This document shows positions 25,821-34,333 of a DNA stretch of 64,000 nucleotides, piece after piece. The translations under genes were made by a program, and so were the position numbers. Positions within the stretch are counted from its first letter, which is position 1, and the number at the start of each line of letters is the position of its first letter. Source of the stretch: Streptomyces daqingensis (GTDB taxonomy: Bacteria; Actinomycetota; Actinomycetes; Streptomycetales; Streptomycetaceae); the NCBI RefSeq assembly GCF_014645895.1, contig NZ_BMMP01000005.1:281086-345085 (forward strand). Direction: 5' to 3'. The notes under the pieces are model-generated. The model was given only the letters and a program-made list of their open reading frames with translations, was not told the origin of the DNA and searched no databases.

Positions 25821-26252
25821 CCGCGATCGATCATCGGTCTGGCGCCGCCCCAGCCCGACCCGGCCCCTGGCCGGCCGTTCAAGGCTCAGCCTTGCCTCCG
25901 CCGGTCCCAGCCCCGCACAGCCCGAGGGACGCACTCCGTCCGCCCGGCCGTCCCGAGCCCCTGCCCCCGCGCGCACTCTCCAGGCCCGCGCCGCCCCTGC
26001 CCCGCCCCCTCGCCCACCCCAACGCCACTTCCCCTCCAGCGCGCACGCGAAAGGTCCCGCAGCGCTTGGGGAAAGCGTTGCGGGACCTTCGTCGGTTCCT
26101 TCAGAGATCCTTTGGCGATCTCCTGCGCCGCACCCGCGTGGCGAACGCAGGCCGCGTGCGGCGCGTATTCACGTGTGAGACATCACGCTGTGTGGCGGCC
26201 GGTACGGGACGGAGTGAGAGGGCCCGTCGGATCGCACCGGCAGGGAGCGGTC
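25821..26252. other. Intergenic region between holA and rpsT
   Basis: 432 nt. The first half is Pro-codon-like GC-rich sequence without a credible gene. A strong bidirectional terminator is at 26051-26089. A further imperfect hairpin (GCGCCGCAC near 26127 with GTGCGGCGC near 26156) follows. Confidence 0.5.
26051..26089. terminator. Bidirectional terminator between holA and rpsT
   Basis: AAGGTCCCGCAGCGCTT (26051-26067) pairs with AAGCGTTGCGGGACCTT (26073-26089), 17 bp with one G-T pair and loop GGGGA; flanking A and T residues give weak polarity in both directions. Confidence 0.85.
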
Positions 26253-26519
26253 TCAGCCCTTGAGGGACGAGACCCGCTGCGCGAGCGCGGACTTCTTGTT
26301 CGCCGCGTTGTTCTTGTGCAGCACGCCCTTGCTGACGGCCTTGTCGAGCTTGCGGCTCGCTACGCGCTGGGCCTCGTCGGCCTTCTGCGCGTCACCGGCG
26401 GCAACGGCCGCGTGAGTACGGCGGATCGCCGTCTTGAGCTCGGACTTGACCGCCTTGTTGCGCTGACGCGCCTTCTCGTTGGTCTTGATCCGCTTCATCT
26501 GGGACTTGATGTTCGCCAC
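26253..26519 (-). CDS. rpsT: 30S ribosomal protein S20
   Basis: Primary 16S rRNA-binding protein of the small subunit. 88 residues from a GTG at 26519, [20 protein letters not shown] at the N-terminus, with the usual lysine/arginine-rich helices ([19 protein letters not shown]) and [14 protein letters not shown] near the end. Transcribed divergently from lepA, as in most Streptomyces. Confidence 0.98.
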   Translation of the reverse strand: MANIKSQMKRIKTNEKARQRNKAVKSELKTAIRRTHAAVAAGDAQKADEAQRVASRKLDKAVSKGVLHKNNAANKKSALAQRVSSLKG

Positions 26520-26737
26520 GAAGAAATGCCTTTACGGGTTCGGTGATGATGCGTTCCATACCACCGTGGACTCCTGCCAGAGCGCACGAGGCACAGTGGG
26601 CCAGGCTACCAGCAGGCTCTCTGGCCTCCCAATCCGGTTCCGCCCCCTCGCTCATGGGACGATGGAGGCTGCGAATCGCCAGAACGCCTCCTCCGGGAGC
26701 TTCCTCCGCCAGACCGACAGACCCGACAGGACACTGC

Positions 26738-28609
26738 GTGCCCGCCACCCCATCGAACGTGCCGGAGCCGAGCCGCACCGACCCGGCGCTGATCCGTAAT
26801 TTCTGCATCATCGCGCACATCGACCACGGCAAGTCGACGCTCGCCGACCGGATGCTTCAGCTGACCGGCATCGTCGAGGACCGGCAGATGCGTGCCCAGT
26901 ACCTCGATCGGATGGACATCGAGCGCGAGCGCGGCATCACGATCAAGTCCCAGGCCGTGCGTATGCCCTGGGCGCCGACCGGCGCCAAGGACTCCCCGCA
27001 CATCCTGAACATGATCGACACCCCCGGGCACGTGGACTTCACCTACGAGGTCTCCCGCTCACTCGCCGCCTGCGAGGGGTGCCTGCTGCTGGTCGACGCG
27101 GCGCAGGGCATCGAGGCGCAGACCCTCGCCAACCTCTACCTGGCGATGGAGCACGACCTCACGATCATCCCGGTGCTCAACAAGATCGATCTGCCGGCGG
27201 CGCAGCCCGAGAAGTTCGCGGCGGAGCTCGCGCACCTCATCGGCTGCGAAGTGGACGACGTCCTGAAGGTCTCCGCGAAGACCGGTGAGGGCGTGGAGGA
27301 GCTGCTGGACGAGGTCGTCAAGCAGGTCCCTCAGCCGGTGGGCGAAGCGGACGCGCCGCCCCGCGCGATGATCTTCGACTCGGTCTACGACGCGTACCGC
27401 GGCGTGGTCACCTACATCAAGGTCGTCGACGGCCAGCTGGGCAAGCGCGAGCGCATCAGGATGATGTCCACGGGCGCCACCCACGAGCTGCTGGAGATCG
27501 GCACGAACTCGCCCGAGATGACGGTCGCCGACGGTCTCGGCGTCGGCGAGGTCGGATATCTGATCACGGGTGTGAAGGACGTCCGCCAGTCCAAGGTCGG
27601 TGACACCGTCACCCACCTGAACAAGGGCGCCGAGCAGGCTCTCCCGGGATACAAGGACCCGAAGCCGATGGTCTTCTCGGGCCTGTACCCGCTGGACGGC
27701 TCCGACTACCCGGAGCTGCGCGACGCACTGGACAAGCTCCAGCTCAACGACGCGGCGCTGACGTACGAGCCGGAGAACTCCGTGGCCCTCGGCTTCGGTT
27801 TCCGGGTCGGCTTCCTCGGCCTGCTGCACCTGGAGGTGATCAGGGCGCGGCTGGAGCGGGAGTTCGGGCTGGATCTGATCGCCACGGCTCCCAACGTTGT
27901 CTACCGCGTGGAGATGGAGGACGGCACCGAGCACATCGTCACCAACCCGAGCGAGTTCCCGAGCGGCAAGATCGACAAGGTGCACGAGCCGGTCGTACGG
28001 GCGACGCTCATCGCTCCGAGCGAGTTCGTCGGGGCGATCATGGAGCTGTGCCAGTCGCGCCGCGGGGCGCTGCAGGGCATGGACTACCTCTCCGAGGACC
28101 GTGTCGAGCTGCGCTACACGCTGCCGCTCGCGGAGATCGTCTTCGACTTCTTCGACGCCCTGAAGTCCCGCACCCGCGGCTACGCGTCGCTCGACTACGA
28201 GCCCACGGGCGAGCAGAGCGCCGACCTCGTCAAGGTCGACATCCTGCTCCAGGGGGACCAGGTGGACGCCTTCTCGGCGATCGTCCACAAGGAGAAGGCG
28301 TACTCCTACGGCTCCCGTATGGCGAACAAGCTGCGTGAGCTCATCCCGCGCCAGCAGTTCGAGGTGCCCATCCAGGCGGCGATCGGCGCCCGGGTCATCG
28401 CGCGTGAGACGGTCCGGGCGATCCGCAAGGACGTCCTGGCGAAGTGCTACGGCGGCGACATCTCCCGTAAGCGGAAGCTGCTGGAGAAGCAGAAGGAGGG
28501 CAAGAAGCGGATGAAGGTCGTCGGGCGGGTCGAGGTCCCGCAGGAGGCTTTCATCGCGGCGCTCTCCACGGACAGCGGCCCCGCCGAGGGGAGCAAGGCG
28601 AAAAAGTAA
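26738..28609 (+). CDS. lepA: Elongation factor 4 (back-translocase)
   Basis: Ribosome-dependent GTPase EF4. 623 residues from GTG 26738 ([20 protein letters not shown]), the usual actinomycete start. G motifs are [18 protein letters not shown] and NKIDLP; the EF4-specific C-terminal domain ends [17 protein letters not shown], the conserved lysine-rich tip. The frame is open upstream but without coding character. Gene order rpsT/lepA/acyl-CoA synthetase is normal for the genus. Confidence 0.98.
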   Translation: MPATPSNVPEPSRTDPALIRNFCIIAHIDHGKSTLADRMLQLTGIVEDRQMRAQYLDRMDIERERGITIKSQAVRMPWAPTGAKDSPHILNMIDTPGHVDFTYEVSRSLAACEGCLLLVDAAQGIEAQTLANLYLAMEHDLTIIPVLNKIDLPAAQPEKFAAELAHLIGCEVDDVLKVSAKTGEGVEELLDEVVKQVPQPVGEADAPPRAMIFDSVYDAYRGVVTYIKVVDGQLGKRERIRMMSTGATHELLEIGTNSPEMTVADGLGVGEVGYLITGVKDVRQSKVGDTVTHLNKGAEQALPGYKDPKPMVFSGLYPLDGSDYPELRDALDKLQLNDAALTYEPENSVALGFGFRVGFLGLLHLEVIRARLEREFGLDLIATAPNVVYRVEMEDGTEHIVTNPSEFPSGKIDKVHEPVVRATLIAPSEFVGAIMELCQSRRGALQGMDYLSEDRVELRYTLPLAEIVFDFFDALKSRTRGYASLDYEPTGEQSADLVKVDILLQGDQVDAFSAIVHKEKAYSYGSRMANKLRELIPRQQFEVPIQAAIGARVIARETVRAIRKDVLAKCYGGDISRKRKLLEKQKEGKKRMKVVGRVEVPQEAFIAALSTDSGPAEGSKAKK

Positions 28610-28651
28610 CCGCCGGGGCCTCACCGGTCGGCGGTGCGACGCGGAATCATG

Positions 28652-28680
28652 GAGGGACGGACCGGCGCGGTCCGTCCCTC
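28652..28680 (+). terminator. Hairpin terminator after lepA
   Basis: GAGGGACGGACCG (28652-28664), loop GCG, CGGTCCGTCCCTC (28668-28680): a perfect 13-bp stem without T-tract. Confidence 0.75.
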
Positions 28681-28739
28681 GCGCGTCTGAGGGGCCTGTG
28701 ACGATCGGGCGGCGATCAGGTCAATGCGGACCGGCACCC

Positions 28740-28751
28740 CCTTACGTAAGG
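28740..28751 (+). promoter_or_regulatory. Palindrome upstream of the acyl-CoA synthetase gene
   Basis: CCTTACGTAAGG, a perfect 12-bp palindrome about 105 nt before the start codon. A second, looser dyad, TTACTC-GT-GAGTCAA, lies at about 28787-28801. Both are candidate operators. Confidence 0.35.
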
Positions 28752-28855
28752 AGGCACGGCCCTCTAGGCTGGCCCCCGCCCCCATAGTTACTCGTGAGTC
28801 AACAAGGCTCATCGCGCAAGTCACCAAGCAGAAGCGCTGGCCAGCGGAGGATGTC

Positions 28856-30775
28856 GTGAGCGACACACAACCCCTGATCGAGAACCGGCCGCCCTCCGTG
28901 GCGACGCTCTTCCTGGAAAGGGTGGAGACCGCCCCGGACGCGGAGGCCTACCGCTATCCCGTCCCGTCTGCGTCCGGTGAGGGACCCGACGAGTGGCGCA
29001 GCTACACCTGGGCGGGGGCCTCGAAGCGCGTGTTCGGCATCGCCGCGGGCCTGATGTCGCTGGGCGTCCAACCCGAGGAGCGCGTCGCCATCGCCTCCGC
29101 GACGCGAGTCGACTGGATCCTCTCCGACCTGGGCATCCTGTGCGCGGGCGCGGCGACGACGACCATCTACCCCAGCACCAACGTCGAGGAGACGGCGTTC
29201 ATCCTCGCGGACTCCGACAGCCGCGTGCTGATCGCCGAGGACGCCGAGCAGCTGGCGAAGGTGCGCGAGCGCCGCGGAGAGCTGCCGAACCTCAAGCACG
29301 TCGTCCTCATCGAGCCGGGCGACACCACCCCCGAGGGCGCCCCTGCCGCCTCGGGCCCGGACCACGGTGACCCCGAGGGCTGGGTCCTCACCCTCGACGA
29401 GCTGATCTCCCGCGGCAGCGACTACCTGGAGAAGCACCCGCAGGCCATCACGGACACGATCGGTGCGCTCCGCTCCGACCAGCTGGCCACGCTCATCTAC
29501 ACCTCCGGGACCACCGGCAAGCCCAAGGGCGTGCGGCTGCCGCACGACTGCTGGTCGTACATGGCCAAGGCCATCGCGCAGTCCGGGCTGGTGACCGACG
29601 AGGACGTGCAGTACCTCTGGCTGCCGCTGGCCCACGTGTTCGGGAAGGTGCTCACCGCAGGCCAGCTCGAGGCCGGACACGTGACCGCCGTCGACGGGCG
29701 CATCGACAAGATCATCGAGAACCTCCCCGTCGTGCAGCCGACGTACATGGCCGCCGTGCCGCGGATATTCGAGAAGGTCTACAACGGCGTGGCGACCAAG
29801 GCGAAGGCCGGCGGCGCCGCCAAGTACAAGATCTTCCAGTGGGCGGCCGGAGTCGCCCGCGAATACGCCAAGGTCACCCAGGAGAACTTCCGGCGCACCG
29901 GCAACGCCACCGCTCCGGCGGGTCTCAAGGCCAAGCACGCCGTGGCCGACCGGCTCGTCTACGCCAAGCTCCGCGATGCCTTCGGCGGACGGCTGCGCGC
30001 CTGCGTATCGGGCTCCGCCGCGCTCGCCCCCGACATCGGCTTCTTCTTCTCCGGCGCCGGCATCCACATCCTGGAGGGCTACGGCCTCACCGAGTCGTCC
30101 GCCGCGAGCTTCGTCAACCCGGGCGAGGCCTACCGCACGGGCACCGTCGGCAAGCCGCTGCCCGGCACCGAGGTGCGCATCGCGGAGGACGGCGAGATCC
30201 TGCTGCGCGGTCCGGGCATCATGCAGGGCTACCACGGGCTGCCCGACAAGACGGCCGAAGTCCTCGAGGACGACGGCTGGTTCCACACCGGCGACATCGG
30301 TGAGCTCTCCGAGGACGGCTACCTGCGGATCACCGACCGGAAGAAGGACCTGATCAAGACGTCGGGCGGCAAGTACATCGCCCCCGCCGAGGTGGAAGGC
30401 CAGTTCAAGGCCCTCTGCCCGTACGTCTCGAACATCCTGGTGCACGGAGCGGACCGCAACTTCTGCACCGCCCTCATCGCCCTGGACGAGGTCAGCCTCA
30501 CGGCATGGGCGGAGGAGCAGGAGACGCTCAAGGGCAAGCCCTATGCGGAGATCATCACCAGCGACGAGGTCCGGGCCATGGTGGACGGCTACGTCGAGGA
30601 GCTGAACAGCGGTCTCCAGCGCTGGCAGACCATCAAGAAGTTCCGGGTCCTTCCGCGCGACCTGGACATCGAGCACGGTGAGCTGACGCCCAGCCTCAAG
30701 CTCAAGCGCCCCGTCGTGGAGCGGGAGTTCGGGCACCTCATCGAGGAGATGTACGCCGGAACGCGCGAGGCGTAG
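28856..30775 (+). CDS. Long-chain acyl-CoA synthetase (AMP-forming)
   Basis: Activates fatty acids to acyl-CoA through an acyl-adenylate. 639 residues from the GTG at 28856, which has GGAGG 5 nt upstream. AMP-binding motifs are LIYTSGTTGKPKGVRLPH, EGYGLTESSA, and the hinge/adenylate block GWFHTGDIGELSEDGYLRIT followed by DRKKDLIKTSGGKYIAP. This is the FadD15/FAA-like group of large synthetases. Two dyads upstream may bind a fatty-acid-responsive regulator; which one is unknown. It sits after lepA in normal Streptomyces order. Confidence 0.95.
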   Translation: MSDTQPLIENRPPSVATLFLERVETAPDAEAYRYPVPSASGEGPDEWRSYTWAGASKRVFGIAAGLMSLGVQPEERVAIASATRVDWILSDLGILCAGAATTTIYPSTNVEETAFILADSDSRVLIAEDAEQLAKVRERRGELPNLKHVVLIEPGDTTPEGAPAASGPDHGDPEGWVLTLDELISRGSDYLEKHPQAITDTIGALRSDQLATLIYTSGTTGKPKGVRLPHDCWSYMAKAIAQSGLVTDEDVQYLWLPLAHVFGKVLTAGQLEAGHVTAVDGRIDKIIENLPVVQPTYMAAVPRIFEKVYNGVATKAKAGGAAKYKIFQWAAGVAREYAKVTQENFRRTGNATAPAGLKAKHAVADRLVYAKLRDAFGGRLRACVSGSAALAPDIGFFFSGAGIHILEGYGLTESSAASFVNPGEAYRTGTVGKPLPGTEVRIAEDGEILLRGPGIMQGYHGLPDKTAEVLEDDGWFHTGDIGELSEDGYLRITDRKKDLIKTSGGKYIAPAEVEGQFKALCPYVSNILVHGADRNFCTALIALDEVSLTAWAEEQETLKGKPYAEIITSDEVRAMVDGYVEELNSGLQRWQTIKKFRVLPRDLDIEHGELTPSLKLKRPVVEREFGHLIEEMYAGTREA

Positions 30776-30789
30776 AACGCAGGACCGTC

Positions 30790-30827
30790 AGCGGTGCCGG
30801 GTGGTCGGGCGACTGCCCGGCACCGCT
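30790..30827. terminator. Bidirectional hairpin terminator
   Basis: AGCGGTGCCGGG (30790-30801) with CCCGGCACCGCT (30816-30827), 12 bp, between convergent genes. Confidence 0.7.
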
Positions 30828-30864
30828 GTGCGTGCGGGCTGCCCGCCGGCTCTCCGCGCGGCCG

Positions 30865-31596
30865 CTACGCCATGTCGTTCCGGAGCTCCTCCATGGCCTT
30901 CGCCAACTCGGCGACGCGGGCGGCGAGTCCGTGCAGGTCCGCGATCCGGTGCGCTGCCCGCTCCTCCGCGGAGGCTCCGCCGGTGCCCGCGGCGTCCGTG
31001 CCGGCGTCCCCTGGGTCCGCGGCCCCCGCGGCAGCGGTCCCCGCGTCCAAGACGGCGGGGCCGTCCGGGCTCAGATGGCGCTCGACCGCCTCCAGGCGCT
31101 GTGCGAACTCGCCGAGCCTGTCGCGCTGGCAGCTCAGGAGCGCATGCAACTGCCGGTTCTTGCGGTGGAGTTCGAGGAAGACGGAGACCTTCGCGCGCAG
31201 CATCCACGGGTCGAAGGGCTTGGTGAGGTAGTCCGCCGCACCGGTGGCGTAGCCCCGGAACGCGTACCCGGCCTCGGAGGCGGACTCGGCGCCGCTGAGG
31301 AAGATGATCGGCACGTCCCGCGTCTGGTCGAGGCGCTTGATGTGAGCGGCGGTCTCGAAGCCGTCCATGCCGGGCATCAGGACGTCGAGGAGGACGACCG
31401 CGAACTCCTGGCGGAGCAGGGCCTTCATCGCCTCCTCGCCGGAAGTGGCCCTGACCAGAGGGACCTCCAGCGTGCCGAGCACGGCTTCGAGCGCGACGAG
31501 GTTGTCCTCCCTGTCGTCGACCAGCAGCACCCCGGCCTCGCCGGTCGGTCCGGGGTACGCGCTGTGCGGTATGTGCGCCGAGTAGTCGGTGGTCAT
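30865..31596 (-). CDS. Response regulator with C-terminal coiled coil (OsaB-like)
   Basis: A 243-residue regulator without a DNA-binding domain. The receiver begins AGVLLVDDREDNLVALEAVL, with the phospho-acceptor Asp71 in FAVVLLDVLMPGMDGFE and the conserved lysine in DYLTKPFDPW. After it come a helical segment (LELHRKNRQLHALLSCQRDR), an Ala/Gly-rich linker, and a second helix (LHGLAARVAELAKAMEELRN), consistent with a coiled coil. Its ATG overlaps the stop of the hybrid kinase gene. Architecture and pairing resemble OsaB of the S. coelicolor osmoadaptation system; output is presumably by protein-protein contact. Confidence 0.9.
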   Translation of the reverse strand: MTTDYSAHIPHSAYPGPTGEAGVLLVDDREDNLVALEAVLGTLEVPLVRATSGEEAMKALLRQEFAVVLLDVLMPGMDGFETAAHIKRLDQTRDVPIIFLSGAESASEAGYAFRGYATGAADYLTKPFDPWMLRAKVSVFLELHRKNRQLHALLSCQRDRLGEFAQRLEAVERHLSPDGPAVLDAGTAAAGAADPGDAGTDAAGTGGASAEERAAHRIADLHGLAARVAELAKAMEELRNDMA

Positions 31597-34250
31597 CGCT
31601 GCCTCGTGGGGTGGTGAGGGTCCAGCAGGGAGAGCACGGTGCCCAGGAGCTGTTCGATGACGACCGGCTTGGGCACGTACGCGGACGCTCCGGCGGCCAT
31701 CGACTGCTCGCTGTCGCCGGGCATGGCCTGCGCGGTGAGGGCGATCACCGGCAGGTGTGCGGTGCGGGGATCGGCGCGGAGCCTGCGGATGGCCTCGTAG
31801 CCGTCCATCTCCGGCATCATGATGTCCATCAGGACCAGGTCGGGGGCGGGTTCGCGTGCCAGGGACGCCAGCGCCTCGACGCCGTTCTCCGCGTAGCGCA
31901 CGGACATGCCGACCCGGCCGAGCAGGTGCGTGAGGGCGAAGACGTTGCGGATGTCGTCGTCGGCGATCAGCACCCGCGTCCCCCGGAGGACCTCGGCGGC
32001 GCGGCCGTTCTGCCATTCCGTGAGAGCGGAGGCGGCCAGGACGTCCTCCTCGCGCAGGTCGGCGCGGAGCCCGGTCCCGGACGGCCGGGGCGTGCCGCGT
32101 GCGCCGTCGCCCGTGCCCGTGCCCGCGTGTGCCGAGCCGCCGCCCGTCCCGGGCCCCGCTGCCGCACGCCCCGGGTCCGGGGGGACCTGGCCGTTGCCGT
32201 CGCGGGGCACCGGCAGCTCGGCGGGCCGCCCCGGCAGCCCCTTCTGCCCCTGATGCGCGGGCTGTCCGGCCTGCCCGGCCTGCGGGACGGCCGCACGGTG
32301 CACCGGCACCCACAGCGTGAACGTGCTGCCGCTGCCCTGGACGCTCTCCACGGTGATGCTGCCGCCCAGCAGCCCGGCCAGCTCACGGCTGATGGCGAGC
32401 CCGAGGCCCGTGCCGCCGTAGGTGCGGTGCGTGGAGCCGTCGCCCTGCTGGAACGCCTCGAAGATGCGGGGCAGTTGCTCCGTCGCGATGCCGATCCCGG
32501 TGTCGGTGACGGTGAAGGTGATCAGCGCCTCGCCGTCGCCGTCCGGCTCCGCGGCGGGTGCGGCGTGCAGGCTGATGCTGCCCTCGGAGGTGAACTTCAG
32601 GGCGTTGGACAGCAGGTTGCGCAGGATCTGCTGCAACCGGCGCTCGTCCGCGTGCAGTTCCTCGGGGGCGTCCTCCGCCGCGCTGACCGAGAAGCCCAGC
32701 CCCCGGTCGAGCGCGAGCGGTCTGAAGGTGTCCTCGACGTAGGTGAGCAGCTTGCGCAGCGTGAGGCGCCGGGGACGCGCCTCCATGCGGCCCGCCTCGA
32801 TCTTCGCCAGGTCCAGCACGTCGTTGATCAGCAGCAGGAGGTCCGTGCCCGAGCGGTGGATCGTCTCGGCGAAGCGGACTTCCTCGGACGACAGACGGCC
32901 CCCCGCGTTGTCGGCGAGCAACTGCGACAGGACGAGCAGGGAGTTGAGCGGAGTGCGCAGCTCGTGCGACATGTTCGCGAGGAACTGCGTCTTGTACTGC
33001 GAGGACGCCGCCAGCAGCGCCGCCTTCTCCGACAGCTCCGTGTTCGCCCTGATGGTCTGGAGGGCCACGCCCATGGTGTGGACGAACTGGTCGAAGAAGG
33101 CCAGGTGGATGTCGCTGAACGCCTGGAACGAGGCGAGTTCCAGCACGCCCAGCAGCCGGTCCTCGTACAGCACGGGAAGGATCACCACGCACGCGGGACG
33201 GGCCTCGCCGAGCCCGGAGCCGATCGGCAGGTAGTCCGGCGGCAGGTCCGTCAGCACCAGCCGGCGCTTCTCCGCCGCGACCTGGGCGACCAGGCTGTGC
33301 CCCGTGACGCCGCCGCGCGGCCGTGCGCCCGGTTCGTACGCCGCCGTGCCGTACCCCGCGACGTAGCGCAGGTCCTCCGCGCCCGGTGCGGTCCCGGCCT
33401 CCGAGCGCCTGGCGAGGAAGAACGCGCCGAACTGGGCCCCGACGAGCGGCGGAAGCTCGCGCATGATCGGTTCGGCGATCTCGCGTATGTCGCGGCGGCC
33501 CTGCATCAGGGAGGCGAGCCGCGTCAGGTTGGACTCCAGCCACTCCTTCGCGCGGGTCGTCTCGCGGAGGTCGGTGACCATCCTGTTGACGGCTTCGGCG
33601 GCGTCCCGCCAACTGCCGGACAGGCCGCGGACGGTGGTGTGCGGCGTGACCGGGCCGTGGTGCTTGCCGCCCTGACCGCGTCCGCCCTCCCCGTCCTCGT
33701 CGAGCGCGGCCCGGGTCACCTCGGTGGTGAACAGGGCGAGTTGGTCGGTCATGCGGTTCACCGTGCGCCCGAGCCGGCGGAGTTCGCCGCGCAGCGGCGT
33801 GCCGCGCGCGTGCAGTTCGACGCGGCGGGAGAGATCGCCGTCGGCCACGGCGTGCAGTACGCGAGTGGCCTCCGCACGGGAGCCGAGCACCGTGTCGAGA
33901 AGGGAATCGACCGCGCGTACGGTGTCCGTCCACGCTCCCTGGCCGGGACTCGCACTCATCCGCTCGTCAATCCGGCCACGCCGGACGACGTCGTTGCGTA
34001 GGCGGACCAGCTCCGAGGAGAGGTGCTCGGTACGCGCCGCGAGCTCGTTCACCGTCTCCGCGATCTCCGTGTGCAGCCCCGGCGGTGCGTCGCCGTCCAC
34101 ATGTACGCGGGCGGTGAAGTCCCCGTCGCGCAGGGTCCGGAGAGCATGCAGGACGTGGCGCAGACCGCTGTCTGCAACCGGGGGGCCGTCCATTGGCCCG
34201 TGGACATCGCCACTCATCTTTGCGCCCATCAGTTTCGTCACTCGACGCAT
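31593..34250 (-). CDS. Soluble hybrid histidine kinase: HAMP repeats-GAF-HisKA-HATPase-REC (OsaA-like)
   Basis: An 885-residue hybrid kinase without a transmembrane helix. Residues about 30-250 carry HAMP-like repeats (LRHVLHALRTLRDGDFTARV; VLHAVADGDLSRRVEL; VNRMVTDLRETTRAKEWLES). A GAF domain follows (about 270-400), then HisKA with FLANMSHELRTPLNSLL (phospho-His429), a complete ATPase domain (RNLLSNALKFT, TDTGIGIATEQLPRIFEAF, GGTGLGLAIS), a disordered linker, and a C-terminal receiver (LIADDDIRNVFALTHLLGR, VLMDIMMPEMDGYEA). It is co-transcribed with the downstream REC protein (ATGA overlap) and divergent from an ATPase-PP2C protein. The overall set matches the OsaA type. The ATG at 34250 is the longest start; ATGs at 34229 and 34217 are alternatives. 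Confidence 0.92.
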   Translation of the reverse strand: MRRVTKLMGAKMSGDVHGPMDGPPVADSGLRHVLHALRTLRDGDFTARVHVDGDAPPGLHTEIAETVNELAARTEHLSSELVRLRNDVVRRGRIDERMSASPGQGAWTDTVRAVDSLLDTVLGSRAEATRVLHAVADGDLSRRVELHARGTPLRGELRRLGRTVNRMTDQLALFTTEVTRAALDEDGEGGRGQGGKHHGPVTPHTTVRGLSGSWRDAAEAVNRMVTDLRETTRAKEWLESNLTRLASLMQGRRDIREIAEPIMRELPPLVGAQFGAFFLARRSEAGTAPGAEDLRYVAGYGTAAYEPGARPRGGVTGHSLVAQVAAEKRRLVLTDLPPDYLPIGSGLGEARPACVVILPVLYEDRLLGVLELASFQAFSDIHLAFFDQFVHTMGVALQTIRANTELSEKAALLAASSQYKTQFLANMSHELRTPLNSLLVLSQLLADNAGGRLSSEEVRFAETIHRSGTDLLLLINDVLDLAKIEAGRMEARPRRLTLRKLLTYVEDTFRPLALDRGLGFSVSAAEDAPEELHADERRLQQILRNLLSNALKFTSEGSISLHAAPAAEPDGDGEALITFTVTDTGIGIATEQLPRIFEAFQQGDGSTHRTYGGTGLGLAISRELAGLLGGSITVESVQGSGSTFTLWVPVHRAAVPQAGQAGQPAHQGQKGLPGRPAELPVPRDGNGQVPPDPGRAAAGPGTGGGSAHAGTGTGDGARGTPRPSGTGLRADLREEDVLAASALTEWQNGRAAEVLRGTRVLIADDDIRNVFALTHLLGRVGMSVRYAENGVEALASLAREPAPDLVLMDIMMPEMDGYEAIRRLRADPRTAHLPVIALTAQAMPGDSEQSMAAGASAYVPKPVVIEQLLGTVLSLLDPHHPTRQR

Positions 34251-34333
34251 ATGAATCAGGTCAGTCTGTCACCCTTGCGGTATCCGTGCGGGTTTTAATC
34301 GGAGAACTGTCGAGGTGCGGCACTGTGGGGGCG

